Origin: Periconia sp. R9002
Lineage: Eukaryota; Ascomycota; Dothideomycetes; Pleosporales; Periconiaceae
Length of the DNA: 64,000 nt
Direction: 5' to 3'
Assembly: GCA_023627715.1 (NCBI GenBank)
Contig: JAMAHW010000021.1
Coordinates: 186,001-250,000, forward strand
This document shows, in pieces, positions 10,935-20,445 of this stretch. Within the stretch, counting starts at the first letter, position 1, and each line of letters begins with the position of its first letter. The position numbers were made by a program, and so were the translations under genes. The notes beneath the pieces were generated by a model. That model was not told the DNA's origin. It worked only from the letters and a program-made list of their open reading frames with translations, and made no database searches.

Positions 10935-11054
10935 GTTGGTTGACTCTTCGAAGTTTTCGGGTGCCCGATCACATCACATTGTAGGACATCCTCCCAGAGA
11001 ATGGGTACATGATTATATGAAGAAGGCGCGGAAAGTTTCGAAGAGTCAACCAAC
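10935..11054. repeat. Inverted repeat, 18-bp perfect arms
   Basis: GTTGGTTGACTCTTCGAA at 10935-10952 is the exact reverse complement of 11037-11054. The 84-base spacer has no coding potential, and pairing extends imperfectly a few bases inward. It could be a small transposon relic or a structured RNA stem; nothing in the sequence decides. Confidence 0.85.
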
Positions 11055-12969
11055 TCACAGATGACAATGACTGTGCAGTAACTGGAACAACATGGCCATC
11101 TAAAGACGAAATCCTCGAAATATGGGAAAGGACAGCATCCCAGACAGGGAATCAGCGACTGTCGTCAGGATTGGAGTGCGGTGCCCCAACTGGCTGTACA
11201 AAGGGGCGAAATAGCCCGTACTCACAACACTTGCTACTCCACGTACAACGCTTTGAGGTCCTTTTTTCGAAATCTCACTTGTATTAGAAGTGAGTGAATT
11301 AAGAGGAGCGTGTTTGCGAATGGTAATTTTAATGTTTCTCCTACATTACCGAGATCTTACATCAGCTTTGCCATACCACAGGTGCATACCTAGGGCACTT
11401 CTGGATTTTTGCCTGGCAGAGTTTATAGTGGCGTGACTGGTGAGTCGCGCATTCATACATACCTGATACACAGATACGTAGGAATTGATCAAATCCTACG
11501 CAGCAATTAATATCCTCGACGCGATATTGACAGGCAGCTACCAAAACGATTTGCATCAATATATCCGCAGTTCGGTATAGACGAGGCTACTGTTTCATGT
11601 TGACCTTTGTCTAACGTAGTCATCCGCCCAAGTACCATCCAAAGCAGGATATTTTGGCGCGATGTCAATCCTCTTTCGTCATACAATACTGGTTACTATG
11701 GAGACAGAAACCGGGACACGGCGATGTAGGTAATTGGGAAACCTTCAAGCCTCGGTCAGGGGTGTGCCGAATGCGGAACGCAAAGATGCTTGTTCAATTC
11801 TCTTTGAGAGCAAAAGAAAGAAAGAAAAAAAGAATGGGAAAACTTTCCACTTGAGGTGGCGGCGGTGCAGTGTTGTCCGTATTCGCGGCCTGGCCAGGAA
11901 ACGGGAAAGGCGCACCAAGAAAGGCGGCTTGGCGCGATGCAGCCACACGTCGATCTCGATCCCCGACGACCACCATTCACTCACTCACTCGCTACCCCAA
12001 CTCTTGCATGCAGTAAGGGGTCCTCCGATGCTGCCGAATAGCCTTTTGGCGAGCGCTGCCCGGCCCAAACTCTGCATTAACTCTGCATTACTCAGATTTC
12101 GCACGCCGATGCATCCCATAGCCAGTCCATGAGATTCCACTTTGTTCTCCACAGCCAGGATTTTTGCCGAAACGAATGACCTCATCGTTTCCCCTTGTTG
12201 TGTCATTGATTTAACATGTTACCAAGGCAAAGGACCTGACGAGCAAAGCACGGCACATTGCATGCCCCAAACAATTCAGCCCCCTGCCTTTGGCAAATCA
12301 CGTCTGCTTAGCTCGGATGAGGCACAGTTGGGTTCCAAATTGATCGATTCCACGCAGACGTGTACGGTTTCAGACTACACAGGATCGCCACTTGGAGCTG
12401 TCCAGCCAGAAGACCATTGTCGTTGTCAAGCCATGGCAGACTTTCAACGGCTCCTCGTAGAGCACAGTAGCAGGGCGCGCGGCGGAGCAACGAAGCAGCA
12501 GCAGTGCGGAGGCTGGATCAACGACGCCGATTGCGCATCCGCCACTTGCTGCGGCTATTGCCCTGGGCGACACATTTGCTAGAGACTGGAGCAATCGTGA
12601 TGGTGATGCTAAATTAGCATCACTGAGCCGTCGTCATACCAGGTTGTACGCGACGGCAATGCGGCGCAGACGATCCCCCAGACAAGCTCAGAGACTTGTC
12701 TGTATCGGGCTAGTTCCCCTGGCTGCCAGTGGCGGTGCCGGCCAATTGCCCTCAGCCGCCATACGTAACCATCGACGTCCAGCATGACAACCAAGAAAAG
12801 CCACGGCATCCGGCTGGCACGCTGCTGAATCTGACTGCATTCAACCTAAGCATGCCAAACTGGGTCCGCCTCCGTTTGTTTTGTCGCCCCATCCAAAAGG
12901 TCTGAGCGTCTGAAAGCTCACACGGTCCACCCATCCCGCCCTGCATTACGTCGACGCCCCAGGAGGCAA

Positions 12970-12976
12970 TATAAAA
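12970..12976 (+). promoter_or_regulatory. TATA box of the Ser/Ala-rich surface protein gene
   Basis: TATAAAA lies 119 bases before the ATG at 13095, followed by a CT- and CA-rich leader typical of strongly expressed fungal genes. Confidence 0.6.
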
Positions 12977-13094
12977 CCTCCCTTTGTTCCCCATCAGATT
13001 CTTTTACAATCCCATTCACTACAGTCAAATCACAACCACACCACTTTCACTCTCACCTTACCAACCACTCCCACACACCACCAAATCAATCAAC

Positions 13095-13667
13095 ATGCGT
13101 TTCTCCACCGTCTTCGCTGTCACCCTCTCTGCCGGCGCTGCCTCTGCGCAGAACCCCGTTTCTAGCATCGTCAACGGCATCACCTCTGGTCTTCCCAGCG
13201 GCGTCACCTCCGCCATTGGTTCTGCCACCTCCGCTGCCGGCTCTGCCATCAACTCTGCCTCGTCCGCTGCTGGATCTGGCGCAAGCTCTGTCGCCTCCGG
13301 CGCTAGCTCCCGTGTTAGCTCTGCTGCCTCCGGGGCCAGCTCCATTGCTTCCAATGCCAGCTCCGTTGCTTCTTCCGCTCAGAGCCAGGCCAGCAACGTC
13401 GTCTCCTCCATCCAGGCCTCTGAGTCCTCTGCCAGGGCTTCCCTGACCAGCCAGCTCGCTACCGCCTCTGGCTCTGCTGCCGCCTCCATCAGCTCCGCCA
13501 TTGCTTCTCAGAGCTCTGCTGCCGCCAGCCGCATCGCCGGTGCCACCAGTTCCGCACAGTCCGCTGCCTCCTCCGCCTCCCAGTCGGGCAACGCCGCCGC
13601 TCCCACCGGCCTCCCTGTCATGGGTGCTGTCGCTGGTGGTCTCCTCGCCGTTGCCGGTCTTTTGTAA
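13095..13667 (+). CDS. Ser/Ala-rich secreted, probably GPI-anchored surface protein
   Basis: A 190-aa single-exon protein. I chose the ATG at 13095 because it starts a clear signal peptide (MRFSTVFAVTLSAGAASAQ); an in-frame ATG at 12984 would lie almost on the TATA box and precede the peptide with 37 unlikely residues. The mature part is almost wholly Ser, Ala, Gly, Val and Ile, in repeats such as ASSVASGASSRVSSAASGA with many possible O-glycosylation sites, and has no cysteine. The C-terminus has a small-residue region and a hydrophobic tail (GAVAGGLLAVAGLL) fitting a GPI-attachment signal. It is probably a structural or protective cell-wall protein. C/T-ending codons dominate, suggesting high expression. 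Confidence 0.8.
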   Translation: MRFSTVFAVTLSAGAASAQNPVSSIVNGITSGLPSGVTSAIGSATSAAGSAINSASSAAGSGASSVASGASSRVSSAASGASSIASNASSVASSAQSQASNVVSSIQASESSARASLTSQLATASGSAAASISSAIASQSSAAASRIAGATSSAQSAASSASQSGNAAAPTGLPVMGAVAGGLLAVAGLL

Positions 13668-14333
13668 ACAGGCCCTGACTTCTAGGACGTGAAACGAGAT
13701 CAAACGAGCAAAAATCAAAAAAGACTATCTCCGTCTTCTATCTCACGAGATAATAATATTTCTTCTCTCCCGTCACGAGGCGTTTCTGCTCATTCCGGCA
13801 TTTGCACATGGGATGGCGTTTTCTTTTTCTCTGAAACATGATATTGGTTCGGGTATATAGGGACGGACATGCAACTGTAATGATATCAATCCAAAAAATT
13901 TGTAACATTTTTGCAATATGCTACCTATCTGACCACATTTTTGATTTGTGAAATTTACTCTTGTAGCGAGCTCTATACCTATTGTGAACATGCGTTGTTC
14001 CCCGTGATATACGTACGCGCGTCTCTAGTTCAGCTCACCTGAGCTCGGATCACATCACCTCACTTCAATTCACGAGATGCGGGGGTAGGTGTAGTCTAGA
14101 TTGAGTCTATATACGCGGTATGTACTTGCCAACCACGTTTCGTGTTAAGCACCGGGGTGTGAGTCTGTACATACATGTTCATCTTTGGGTTTTCTTTTGC
14201 GGGTGGGTACGTCGATGGTGTGATAGGCCTCGTACCATACTCATGTAGGTCCCTTAGGGACCTACGCACGTGAAACCACGACAGCCAAAAACCCCCCCCC
14301 GCCTATCAAAACACCTCTTCACCACCGCCTCTC
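13668..14333. other. Intergenic region with a 21-nt palindrome
   Basis: This is the 3' region between two convergent genes. Its only notable feature is the perfect palindrome at 14245-14265. No gene is seen. Confidence 0.6.
14245..14265. repeat. Perfect palindrome, 10-bp arms around one base
   Basis: GTAGGTCCCT at 14245-14254 and AGGGACCTAC at 14256-14265 are exact reverse complements around a single T. It lies between convergent genes and could form a hairpin in either transcript's 3' region. Confidence 0.85.
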
Positions 14334-15698
14334 TCACAACCCCGCCATCCTCCCCATCCCCAAAACCCCCTCCCTCCACCCCTCATCCCTCAAGATCCAC
14401 CTTACCCGCGCCTCCAACCACGCCGTATTCCCCCAAAACCCCCACCCAGCCTGGAACCGCAACCAATCCACCAGCGCCGTCTCCCAATGCCGGGTAAACA
14501 CCTCCCACTCGTACTCCTTTCCCGATTGTTTTTTGAGGTTGTCGAGGTAGCGTTCCAATAAGGCTTTTTCGCCGGTTTGCATGGGGAGGTCGCGGGGGAG
14601 GGAAGTGGGGTTGGGGTTGGAGGAAAGGAGGAGGGATAGGGGCACGCTGCACGTGAAGAACTTCGCGAGATCGCATACCCCGAGCCCGAGTCCTACGTAC
14701 TGGAAGTCGTAAAACGCGACGTCCGTCCCGGAGACGGTGGTAAAGAGGTTCTCGGACTTGACGTCGCCGTGGATCAGGGTCATGTACGGCGTCGTTGGGG
14801 TCCATTTCCCCGGTTGCGCAGGCGGTGCGAGGGCGGCGGCTGCGAAGTGCGAGATGGAGTGTTCGTCTTCTTCCCAGTCTGTCAGAGGGAGGTTCCATTC
14901 GGAGCTGTGGTCGTGCAGGAGGGCGGTGTATTCTTTGCGGCGCGTCGCGAGGTAGGTGTATCCGCCGTTGAGCCAGATGGTGGAGTTGGAGGGAGGGGGT
15001 TGGCGGGCGGTTTGTTCGAGGGGGGGAAGGAGGAGAGAGTCGTGTGGGATGGAGTTGACGCGGGCCCACCAGAAACCGTGGAAATTGGAGAGCCAGTCCA
15101 GCGCGGCGTGGGTTTGCGTGGGGGTGAGGACGTCGCGTTTTTCGCCCGCGACGGGGTAGGTTGGTTTGAGGTCTGTGAGGAGTGTGGCCATTTGGAGCGT
15201 TCCGTCTGGTTGGCGCGAGTGCGTGCTGGAGATGGCTTTTGCGACGGGGATGGAGGGGGGCATTTGGGGTGCTAGGTGTGTGTAGAAGTACTGCTCGACC
15301 TGGTAGCTGAGGATCTTCCGGATGTGGCCTTCGTCATCTGCGCGGGTGGCTGGTGGGGGTGTGATGAGTTTTAGAATGTAGGAGTGGGTTTCTTGCGGGG
15401 TGGATGTGGTGGATGTTGTTTGGGATGTGGATGCGGATGAGGAGGGGGAGGATGGTGTTGCGGTGATGCGGCAGATTTGGCCGTAGCCTGCCCACAGGGA
15501 TTGAAGGACTTCGATGGATTGGAGATAGAGGCCTTTTTCATGGAGTAAGGATGAAGCTACTTCGGATGCATCAGGGGGAGGAGACATGGTGGAAGATGAA
15601 GACGAAGGGAAGAAAATGCGTTTTACTATAACGGCGGAGAGGATTAGGAGGCAAAATCTAAGCAGGAAACGTCTTCGAATGCTAATTGAACGCAGCAT
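14334..15698 (-). CDS. Aminoglycoside phosphotransferase/EcKinase-like kinase with N-terminal membrane anchor
   Basis: A 454-aa single-exon protein. Residues 10-30 form a hydrophobic stretch after a basic start (RRRFLLRFCLLILSAVIV), likely a signal anchor; an internal ATG (residue 38, at 15587) would remove it. The kinase-like fold is shown by YILKLITPP (beta-3 lysine), the catalytic loop LIHGDVKSENLF (308-319) and the metal-binding FYDFQYVGLG (about 329-338), the pattern of APH and ecdysteroid-kinase-like enzymes acting on small molecules. The Ser/Thr-rich insert at about 80-105 is probably a loop. The substrate is unknown. Alternatively this is one of the broad fungal CHK/APH hypothetical proteins; the fold is more certain than the role. 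Confidence 0.75.
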   Translation of the reverse strand: MLRSISIRRRFLLRFCLLILSAVIVKRIFFPSSSSSTMSPPPDASEVASSLLHEKGLYLQSIEVLQSLWAGYGQICRITATPSSPSSSASTSQTTSTTSTPQETHSYILKLITPPPATRADDEGHIRKILSYQVEQYFYTHLAPQMPPSIPVAKAISSTHSRQPDGTLQMATLLTDLKPTYPVAGEKRDVLTPTQTHAALDWLSNFHGFWWARVNSIPHDSLLLPPLEQTARQPPPSNSTIWLNGGYTYLATRRKEYTALLHDHSSEWNLPLTDWEEDEHSISHFAAAALAPPAQPGKWTPTTPYMTLIHGDVKSENLFTTVSGTDVAFYDFQYVGLGLGVCDLAKFFTCSVPLSLLLSSNPNPTSLPRDLPMQTGEKALLERYLDNLKKQSGKEYEWEVFTRHWETALVDWLRFQAGWGFWGNTAWLEARVRWILRDEGWREGVLGMGRMAGL

Positions 15699-15780
15699 AG
15701 GTTTAACAGACCAGCTTAGATTTTTATAGAGGGGGGCATCTACATGTGTGGATTGGGTGAGGGAGTGAGGATGAAATGCT

Positions 15781-15886
15781 CTGCCACGTGCCTCTCAAGC
15801 GAGCTTTCGACGCCACATTCGCGCCACACGTGCGCCACAAATAAAGAAGATTTGTGACCCACGAGTAGTTTTTCTGACTAACCACC
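15781..15886 (-). repeat. Copy of a dispersed degenerate repeat
   Basis: The reverse complement of 15781-15840 matches 9773-9838 closely (shared GTGGCGCACGT, ATGTGGCG and GAGAGGCACGT blocks). The adjoining 15854-15886 (GTGACCCACGAGTAGTTTTT start) matches 22134-22165 and, inverted, 9381-9413. Differences are mostly transitions. Confidence 0.6.
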
Positions 15887-16665
15887 GTGGTGACTAAGCA
15901 GCCGAGGGGTGAAAGGGCTTCTGTGAAGGGGATTTCATGATCCAGCCGTAGGTTCGCTTTAATCAATTGCTGGTTTGTATTAGGTGGTTCATCTGAATCA
16001 GATCCCTGGTGCCTAACACGAGTCGACCTTTGAAGGATCTAGTCGGAGCAGTAGGATGTGGCGCGTACGTACACCCACTGTGTGAGAACATGGAGATGGC
16101 ACTAGGCCCAATGAGGCTAGCGCCTTGGCATTGGATGAACACATAGACAGATCCACCTACATAAGTAGTCATATATACCATCATATACCCCATACATACA
16201 TGCAGTGCCACCCCATACCGTGACACACAGTGACTAAGTATTGAAGCCCTGCAGGACAGATTGCGATTATCGGACGCTGAAAAGGGCGCGCAGAAGAGTG
16301 AGACACAGGGTCAGATCGGGCAATGGTTGGACCGGTCGAGATGATAGATAGTACGTTCTGGTGCGTATCTTATTCTACTATTTATCGATGAAGATCAATT
16401 CTATAATAGTATTATAACAGCTCATGAACAAGGATACATGACTTACGTTAACTTAAAAGTCACTTTACAATTGTTACACAGAGACATCTATTCGCCCCGT
16501 TAGCCTAACTTGTAGTCGGTATACTCATGGGTGTAGTTCATTGAGAGAGTTTGTCTTCTACTTTGCTCAGATTTACTTAAGCACAGCGCTAGATCAGTAG
16601 CATATACTCATGATATCCTTTTTTCTTATCTTCCTGTACATATTATTGTATTGCAGATTAGTTTT

Positions 16666-16687
16666 CTTCTTTTCAGCTGAAAAGAAG
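16666..16687. repeat. Perfect 22-bp palindrome
   Basis: CTTCTTTTCAG followed directly by its reverse complement, in an AT-rich gene-free stretch. The arms contain AAAAGAAG-type purine tracts. No function is evident. Confidence 0.85.
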
Positions 16688-17609
16688 CGCCACACAATAA
16701 CATCGGTCGTATTTTAGTTTTGGCCCCGTGAACTGGCAAAGATGATGATTTGTGATTACTGATATTCAGCTGGACAGAACATCAGCTCATAGGTTGTGCT
16801 ATGTTGAAAACGAATCAACTTATAGGGTGCATATATTAACAATTCCCCATATCTTTGTTGTCTTTCTTTAGTATAAGCTTTTATGAGGGCTTTTCTTGGA
16901 CAAAGAAAAAGAGACTTTAAAAAGGAGATGGAAAACCTCGCAAAGTAACGGAGTAATAAAGAAGGAGGGCAGCCCTTAATGACTGGAAGCTTTTTCAAAA
17001 AAGGAGGACATCGCGATTGGCGGTTATGGGTCCAGAATTACCCAAACAGCTGTTGCTCGTGACGTCGAGTCTTAGTTGTCATTACACGAATATTTGATGT
17101 CTAGAATGGTAGGATAAGCAATCCACCTGATAGATTGCTAACGTTTTGAGACAATGGCTCTCGATGGATCACTGTATTTGGAAAAGCAAAAGTAAAAGTT
17201 CCCAAATATAAAGCATTTCACAAGAATAAGTCAAAAGAGGATTGGCCGTATTACTAGTAAGTAACATACTATGAGAAAGACGGGAGAGGGTTTGACAGTA
17301 AATGATAGCAAGCTTCTGGACAGTAACAAGACTGTGTTGAAGATGGAAAATGCGAACCCCGGTAACAAACCACATGTAGAAAATAAATTGAGTGGCTGTA
17401 TAACAGTGTGTTAAAATAGTAGGTGTGATTAACACCCTATTATAAACGTAGCTAAAGCCCGTTATGTATATGTTATATCCTTCATAATATTGCTGCATCA
17501 CTCAACCAATCACTTCTACTTCAACAATTAGTTTCATCTTATAATCAACGTCCTCCAACATGTACGTCCAGTCAAGAACGTTGCTGTGCTTATTCACTTT
17601 ACACTGCGT

Positions 17610-17719
17610 TAAGTGGCTAGCTGGAACTGAATACGAACAAAATCACCACCGTAAGATGTGTCGGCTAAGTGGCTACCTAACACTGATTACGAACAAAACC
17701 ACAACCTTTAGATGTCCCA
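17610..17719. repeat. Tandem duplication, two diverged copies of about 56 bp
   Basis: TAAGTGGCTA begins at 17610 and again at 17666. Both copies share the ACGAACAAAA block and a final GATGT. Divergence of roughly 20% indicates an old duplication. It lies 270-380 bases upstream of the small secreted protein gene and could affect its promoter. Confidence 0.75.
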
Positions 17720-17887
17720 TATCGGACATCGACATCGGTGAATCCAGTTCTCAGCTCAAGCAGAAGAAGAAAATGGTACCGTGCTGGGTTTATTGCTGCT
17801 TCAAATGCTGGAACCGCGATACCCGTTTTGAGACAAATCATATGATTGATATCGGAGAGATGCAATCTGGAAGGACACAGAACGCAG

Positions 17888-17894
17888 TATAAAG
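17888..17894 (+). promoter_or_regulatory. TATA box of the small secreted protein gene
   Basis: TATAAAG lies 102 bases before the ATG at 17990, with a CA-rich leader between them. Confidence 0.55.
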
Positions 17895-17989
17895 GTTGCT
17901 GCGATCCCTCAATCTACGCTCATCACAATCACCGACACCACATTCCCTGCTCAGTCAACCAGCTTCACCGATTCAAAACCATCGAAACC

Positions 17990-18544
17990 ATGAAGATTTC
18001 TATGAACATGGCTCTTTTCGGCTCCCTTCTGAGCGGAGGAGCCTTGGTTTCTGCTAGCGCTGCACCATCAGAAATAGAGCCCCTCGCACTCACCGGGTTC
18101 AAAACCTGCAAAGACATTGGGTTCAAAAACTGCCACACGTGGACTGATATTAGTACAGGCATTTGCTGTAAGTTTTGGCACCTCTACACATTGCAAATCT
18201 CAAAATCACATAATGTAACTGTAACGCTAATACTGCCTTTTTTGTTTTCTTCAGACAACTTGGATGCCGAGTGGAATGATCAAGTCAGCTCAGTCCAGTC
18301 CAAACCTGGGTTCGAGTGCTACATCTGGATGTTAGTCTTCACCTACCCCCTCTTTTTTCGTGTCTTTTTTCAATGCTGTGAATTTCTAGATTACTGTTGT
18401 TCAGGCTTGCTGACGAAATTATATAGGGATTTTGGGTGCACAGGAACCGAGGGTGGGCCTGTCACCAACGACAACCGTCACATTGATCTGACCCGATTCG
18501 GCTGGAACGACGTAATCAGCTCTTACAAATGTCAGTCCACCTAA
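17990..18544 (+). CDS. Small secreted six-cysteine protein (effector candidate)
   Basis: Exons 17990-18167, 18255-18330 and 18427-18544 join to 123 aa. Intron 1 is GTAAGT...TTCAG; intron 2 is GTTAGT...TATAG, and the nearest alternative acceptor hits a stop. The signal peptide MKISMNMALFGSLLSGGALV is followed by SASA, and the mature protein is about 99 residues. Six cysteines (in FKTCKD, FKNCHTW, TGICY, FECYIW, FGCTG and YKCQST) suggest three disulphides. No known domain was recognised. A small size, signal peptide, TATA promoter, repeat-rich surroundings and no neighbouring homologue fit a lineage-specific secreted protein or effector; that role is inference. Confidence 0.7.
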   Translation: MKISMNMALFGSLLSGGALVSASAAPSEIEPLALTGFKTCKDIGFKNCHTWTDISTGICCKFWHLYTLQISKSHNVTVTLILPFLFSSDNLDAEWNDQVSSVQSKPGFECYIWMLVFTYPLFFRVFFQCCEFLDYCCSGLLTKLYRDFGCTGTEGGPVTNDNRHIDLTRFGWNDVISSYKCQST

Positions 18545-18882
18545 GCTGTGAGGGCTACCTTAGGAAAGTGGAGGAGAACTCAGCTTTTAGATGGCTTAGT
18601 TTCATTGCCAACAAACCCTTCTCTTCCTTCTTCCCTCCACCTAGACTTTCACGCTTCGTTCTTCGAAGAGTATCGGCCATCACTCGTTCTTGTACCTACT
18701 TTTGTCACTCGTTTATGCGCTTCTAGGCCTGTTTCGCGGATTTAATTGCTTCCTTCTTTTATAGCAATCAATCGTTGGTAGTGAAGGGAACTCCACCTAA
18801 AACTACTAGGCCTTCTCGCGTGGTGACATAAACAGCTAATTCTATCCCATCGTTTTCTAAAGTCTAGATCCTTGTGGTTTCT
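18545..18882. other. Short intergenic region
   Basis: The 3' region of the small secreted protein gene and the end of the kinase relic. Nothing else is seen. Confidence 0.5.
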
Positions 18883-19190
18883 TTAACATGCAAATCGGTA
18901 TTCTGAGGGTGAAGTACCAGTCAACCAGACGCGTAGTTCTGCTAGGGCGTTGAGATCGTAGCTCTGTTGAGAAACACATGCGTCTGGATCGTACCATCCA
19001 TAAGTGCGTTTAGTTTTATCGAGTGCCGTCCCTGGAGCACTACTGCTATCAAAATCCGTGATAACTGGAGTTCCGTTCTCATCGATCATGATATTTGTTG
19101 GATTGATATCGTTATGCACGATATCGTAAGAAGATCTAATGACGCGAGAGGTTACCCTGCTATCGGTCCGTGAATATTTTACGTCCGATT
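18883..19190 (-). pseudogene. C-terminal relic of a protein-kinase-like gene
   Basis: On the minus strand the frame from about 19190 reads SSYDIVHNDINPTNIMID, then GTPVITDFDSSSAPG and KRTYGWYDPDACVSQQSYDL, ending at 18883. The first is a catalytic loop (HNDINPTN in place of HRDLKPEN) and ITDFD corresponds to the DFG site. This is the C-terminal half of a fungal kinase-like family. The N-lobe (glycine loop, beta-3 lysine) is absent upstream, and the residues before the catalytic loop look eroded. I read it as a truncated copy rather than a functional gene; the end of the frame itself may be the original C-terminus. Confidence 0.6.
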
Positions 19191-19533
19191 GGTATAAGCA
19201 CAGCCCAATAAGATAGAATTACAGAGAGGTGGAAATGGTGTTGTTGTCATTCTAAGAGAGAGAAAGAGAACCAAAGAGAGAGAGACTAGCTAATGTAAAT
19301 CTGCTGCTGCACATGTGCATAAGCAAGCACTTACTAAATTGTTATATCTTTTTGCCCGTGTTCTACCTCAGTTAGCCTAACAACTAACCTAATGTAGCCT
19401 ATCTCACACATTGCAAATCCCATCTGCCCACTATAAGCTAAGAAGATGCAGACAAAAGTCGAGTATACAAATACTCTCGTTCCTATTTTATGCTTGTGCC
19501 TCTCCACTACTTCCACATCCAGCTCTTCAACAC
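19191..19533. other. Short intergenic region
   Basis: The upstream side of the kinase relic and the 3' region of the 19534 gene, with a GA-rich stretch at about 19252-19290. No gene is seen. Confidence 0.5.
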
Positions 19534-20445
19534 TCATACCACCTCTAGTTCAGGGATGTCGACTCCAGATGATGGCCTTGGCCTCATTTGACCTGCTGGT
19601 GTATGGTCATCAATCCCAATACAATGTGAACATTCACAGCCGTCAGCTCCTTGACTCCGTGTGTAATTCCAGAACTCTGGGAGTTCCGAATGCCATAAGT
19701 ATTCTCCCTTGAATAAGTCCAGCAGCTCACAAAGCCAGTGTTGGAAGTTGACCAGTCGTCCTCTACCGCTTTCATTTCTTCTCCTCTGATTGATGACGAC
19801 ATCCACCAAACTAACGAACCAGTGCATCGGTACCGCAAAGTGCTCCGCGTAGTCTTTGGAAAATTCCACCCAGCCCTTGATATTCAGCCCATCCACGATG
19901 CGGTTTTCGTCGCCAGGCCATTGAATCATTAGCTCGCTAATAGCATTTCTTTCACTAGGCATATAATACGACGGCGCTTGAGCATGAGGCTCAAACCTCG
20001 CATCGACAAATTCCTGAATTTTGAACAGAGTATTCATCAACTCACTAAAATGTCGTCGTCGGCCTCGTGAAATATTCAGCTTCCCGATAAATGCCGCCTC
20101 ATCGTCGGCTACCATGAAAGAGACGAGGTGGAATTTGATACGGAATATGTGAACCCATGCCAAGAATCGAGCCGCGAGGTATACGGTGAATACTCGAAGG
20201 TCTTGGTCGGGCCAGTGGTCGCTCAGTTCGTAACTAAGCAGAGCCGCCAACCGCCATTGTAACTCGAAAGCGGATATAAGTAAGGGCTGGCAATAGTTTC
20301 GGAGTTCCAGATTGCGCTCACGACGCCATTGGTTGAGATCTGAGGAGCGCTTTGTCCGCCATGTAAAGACACCAGCAAACACGGTGGCGGACACGCTTCC
20401 TACGAGGGCGATGACGGCGACGATAATTGAAACGTATTCGACCAT
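19534..20445 (-). CDS. Hypothetical membrane-anchored protein
   Basis: A 303-aa single-exon protein starting at the ATG at 20443-20445 (MVEYVSIIVAVIALVGSVSA); the frame extends 42 codons upstream, but that part is low-complexity leader-like. Residues 5-27 are a clear transmembrane or signal-anchor helix (VSIIVAVIALVGSVSATVFAG without its ends), followed by FTWRTKRSSDLNQWRRERN. The remainder looks soluble and helical, rich in Trp and Arg, with no motif I recognise and a C-terminal CECSHC that might bind a metal. It resembles fungal hypothetical proteins with one N-terminal helix and a large cytosolic domain. No function is proposed. Confidence 0.65.
   Translation of the reverse strand: MVEYVSIIVAVIALVGSVSATVFAGVFTWRTKRSSDLNQWRRERNLELRNYCQPLLISAFELQWRLAALLSYELSDHWPDQDLRVFTVYLAARFLAWVHIFRIKFHLVSFMVADDEAAFIGKLNISRGRRRHFSELMNTLFKIQEFVDARFEPHAQAPSYYMPSERNAISELMIQWPGDENRIVDGLNIKGWVEFSKDYAEHFAVPMHWFVSLVDVVINQRRRNESGRGRLVNFQHWLCELLDLFKGEYLWHSELPEFWNYTRSQGADGCECSHCIGIDDHTPAGQMRPRPSSGVDIPELEVV

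Larger units (their letters stand above)
10571..12983. other. Gene-poor region with an inverted repeat
   Basis: No gene is supported. It contains the 18-bp perfect inverted repeat at 10935-10952/11037-11054. A short coding-like stretch at about 11056-11230 (frame reading TTWPSKDEILEIWERTAS) may be another relic. An open frame at 12142-12582 has a Cys-rich end but no signal peptide or known domain. A TATA box at 12970 belongs to the next gene. Confidence 0.5.
15699..17887. other. Long gene-free region, partly AT-rich, with repeat fragments
   Basis: Contents in order: a degenerate dispersed-repeat copy at 15781-15886, a perfect 22-bp palindrome at 16666-16687, AT-rich sequence from about 16350 to 17550, and a two-copy 56-bp tandem duplication at 17610-17719. 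Open frames here are short and show no family signature. Confidence 0.55.

Noticed and set aside
12142..12582. 146-codon open frame with a Cys-rich end (QCGGWINDADCASATCCGYC)
   Set aside because: No signal peptide, no recognised domain and no supporting context; the frame probably arises by chance.
12984..13094. Upstream in-frame ATG for the Ser/Ala-rich protein
   Set aside because: It is 14 bases from the TATA box and would bury the signal peptide; the ATG at 13095 fits better.
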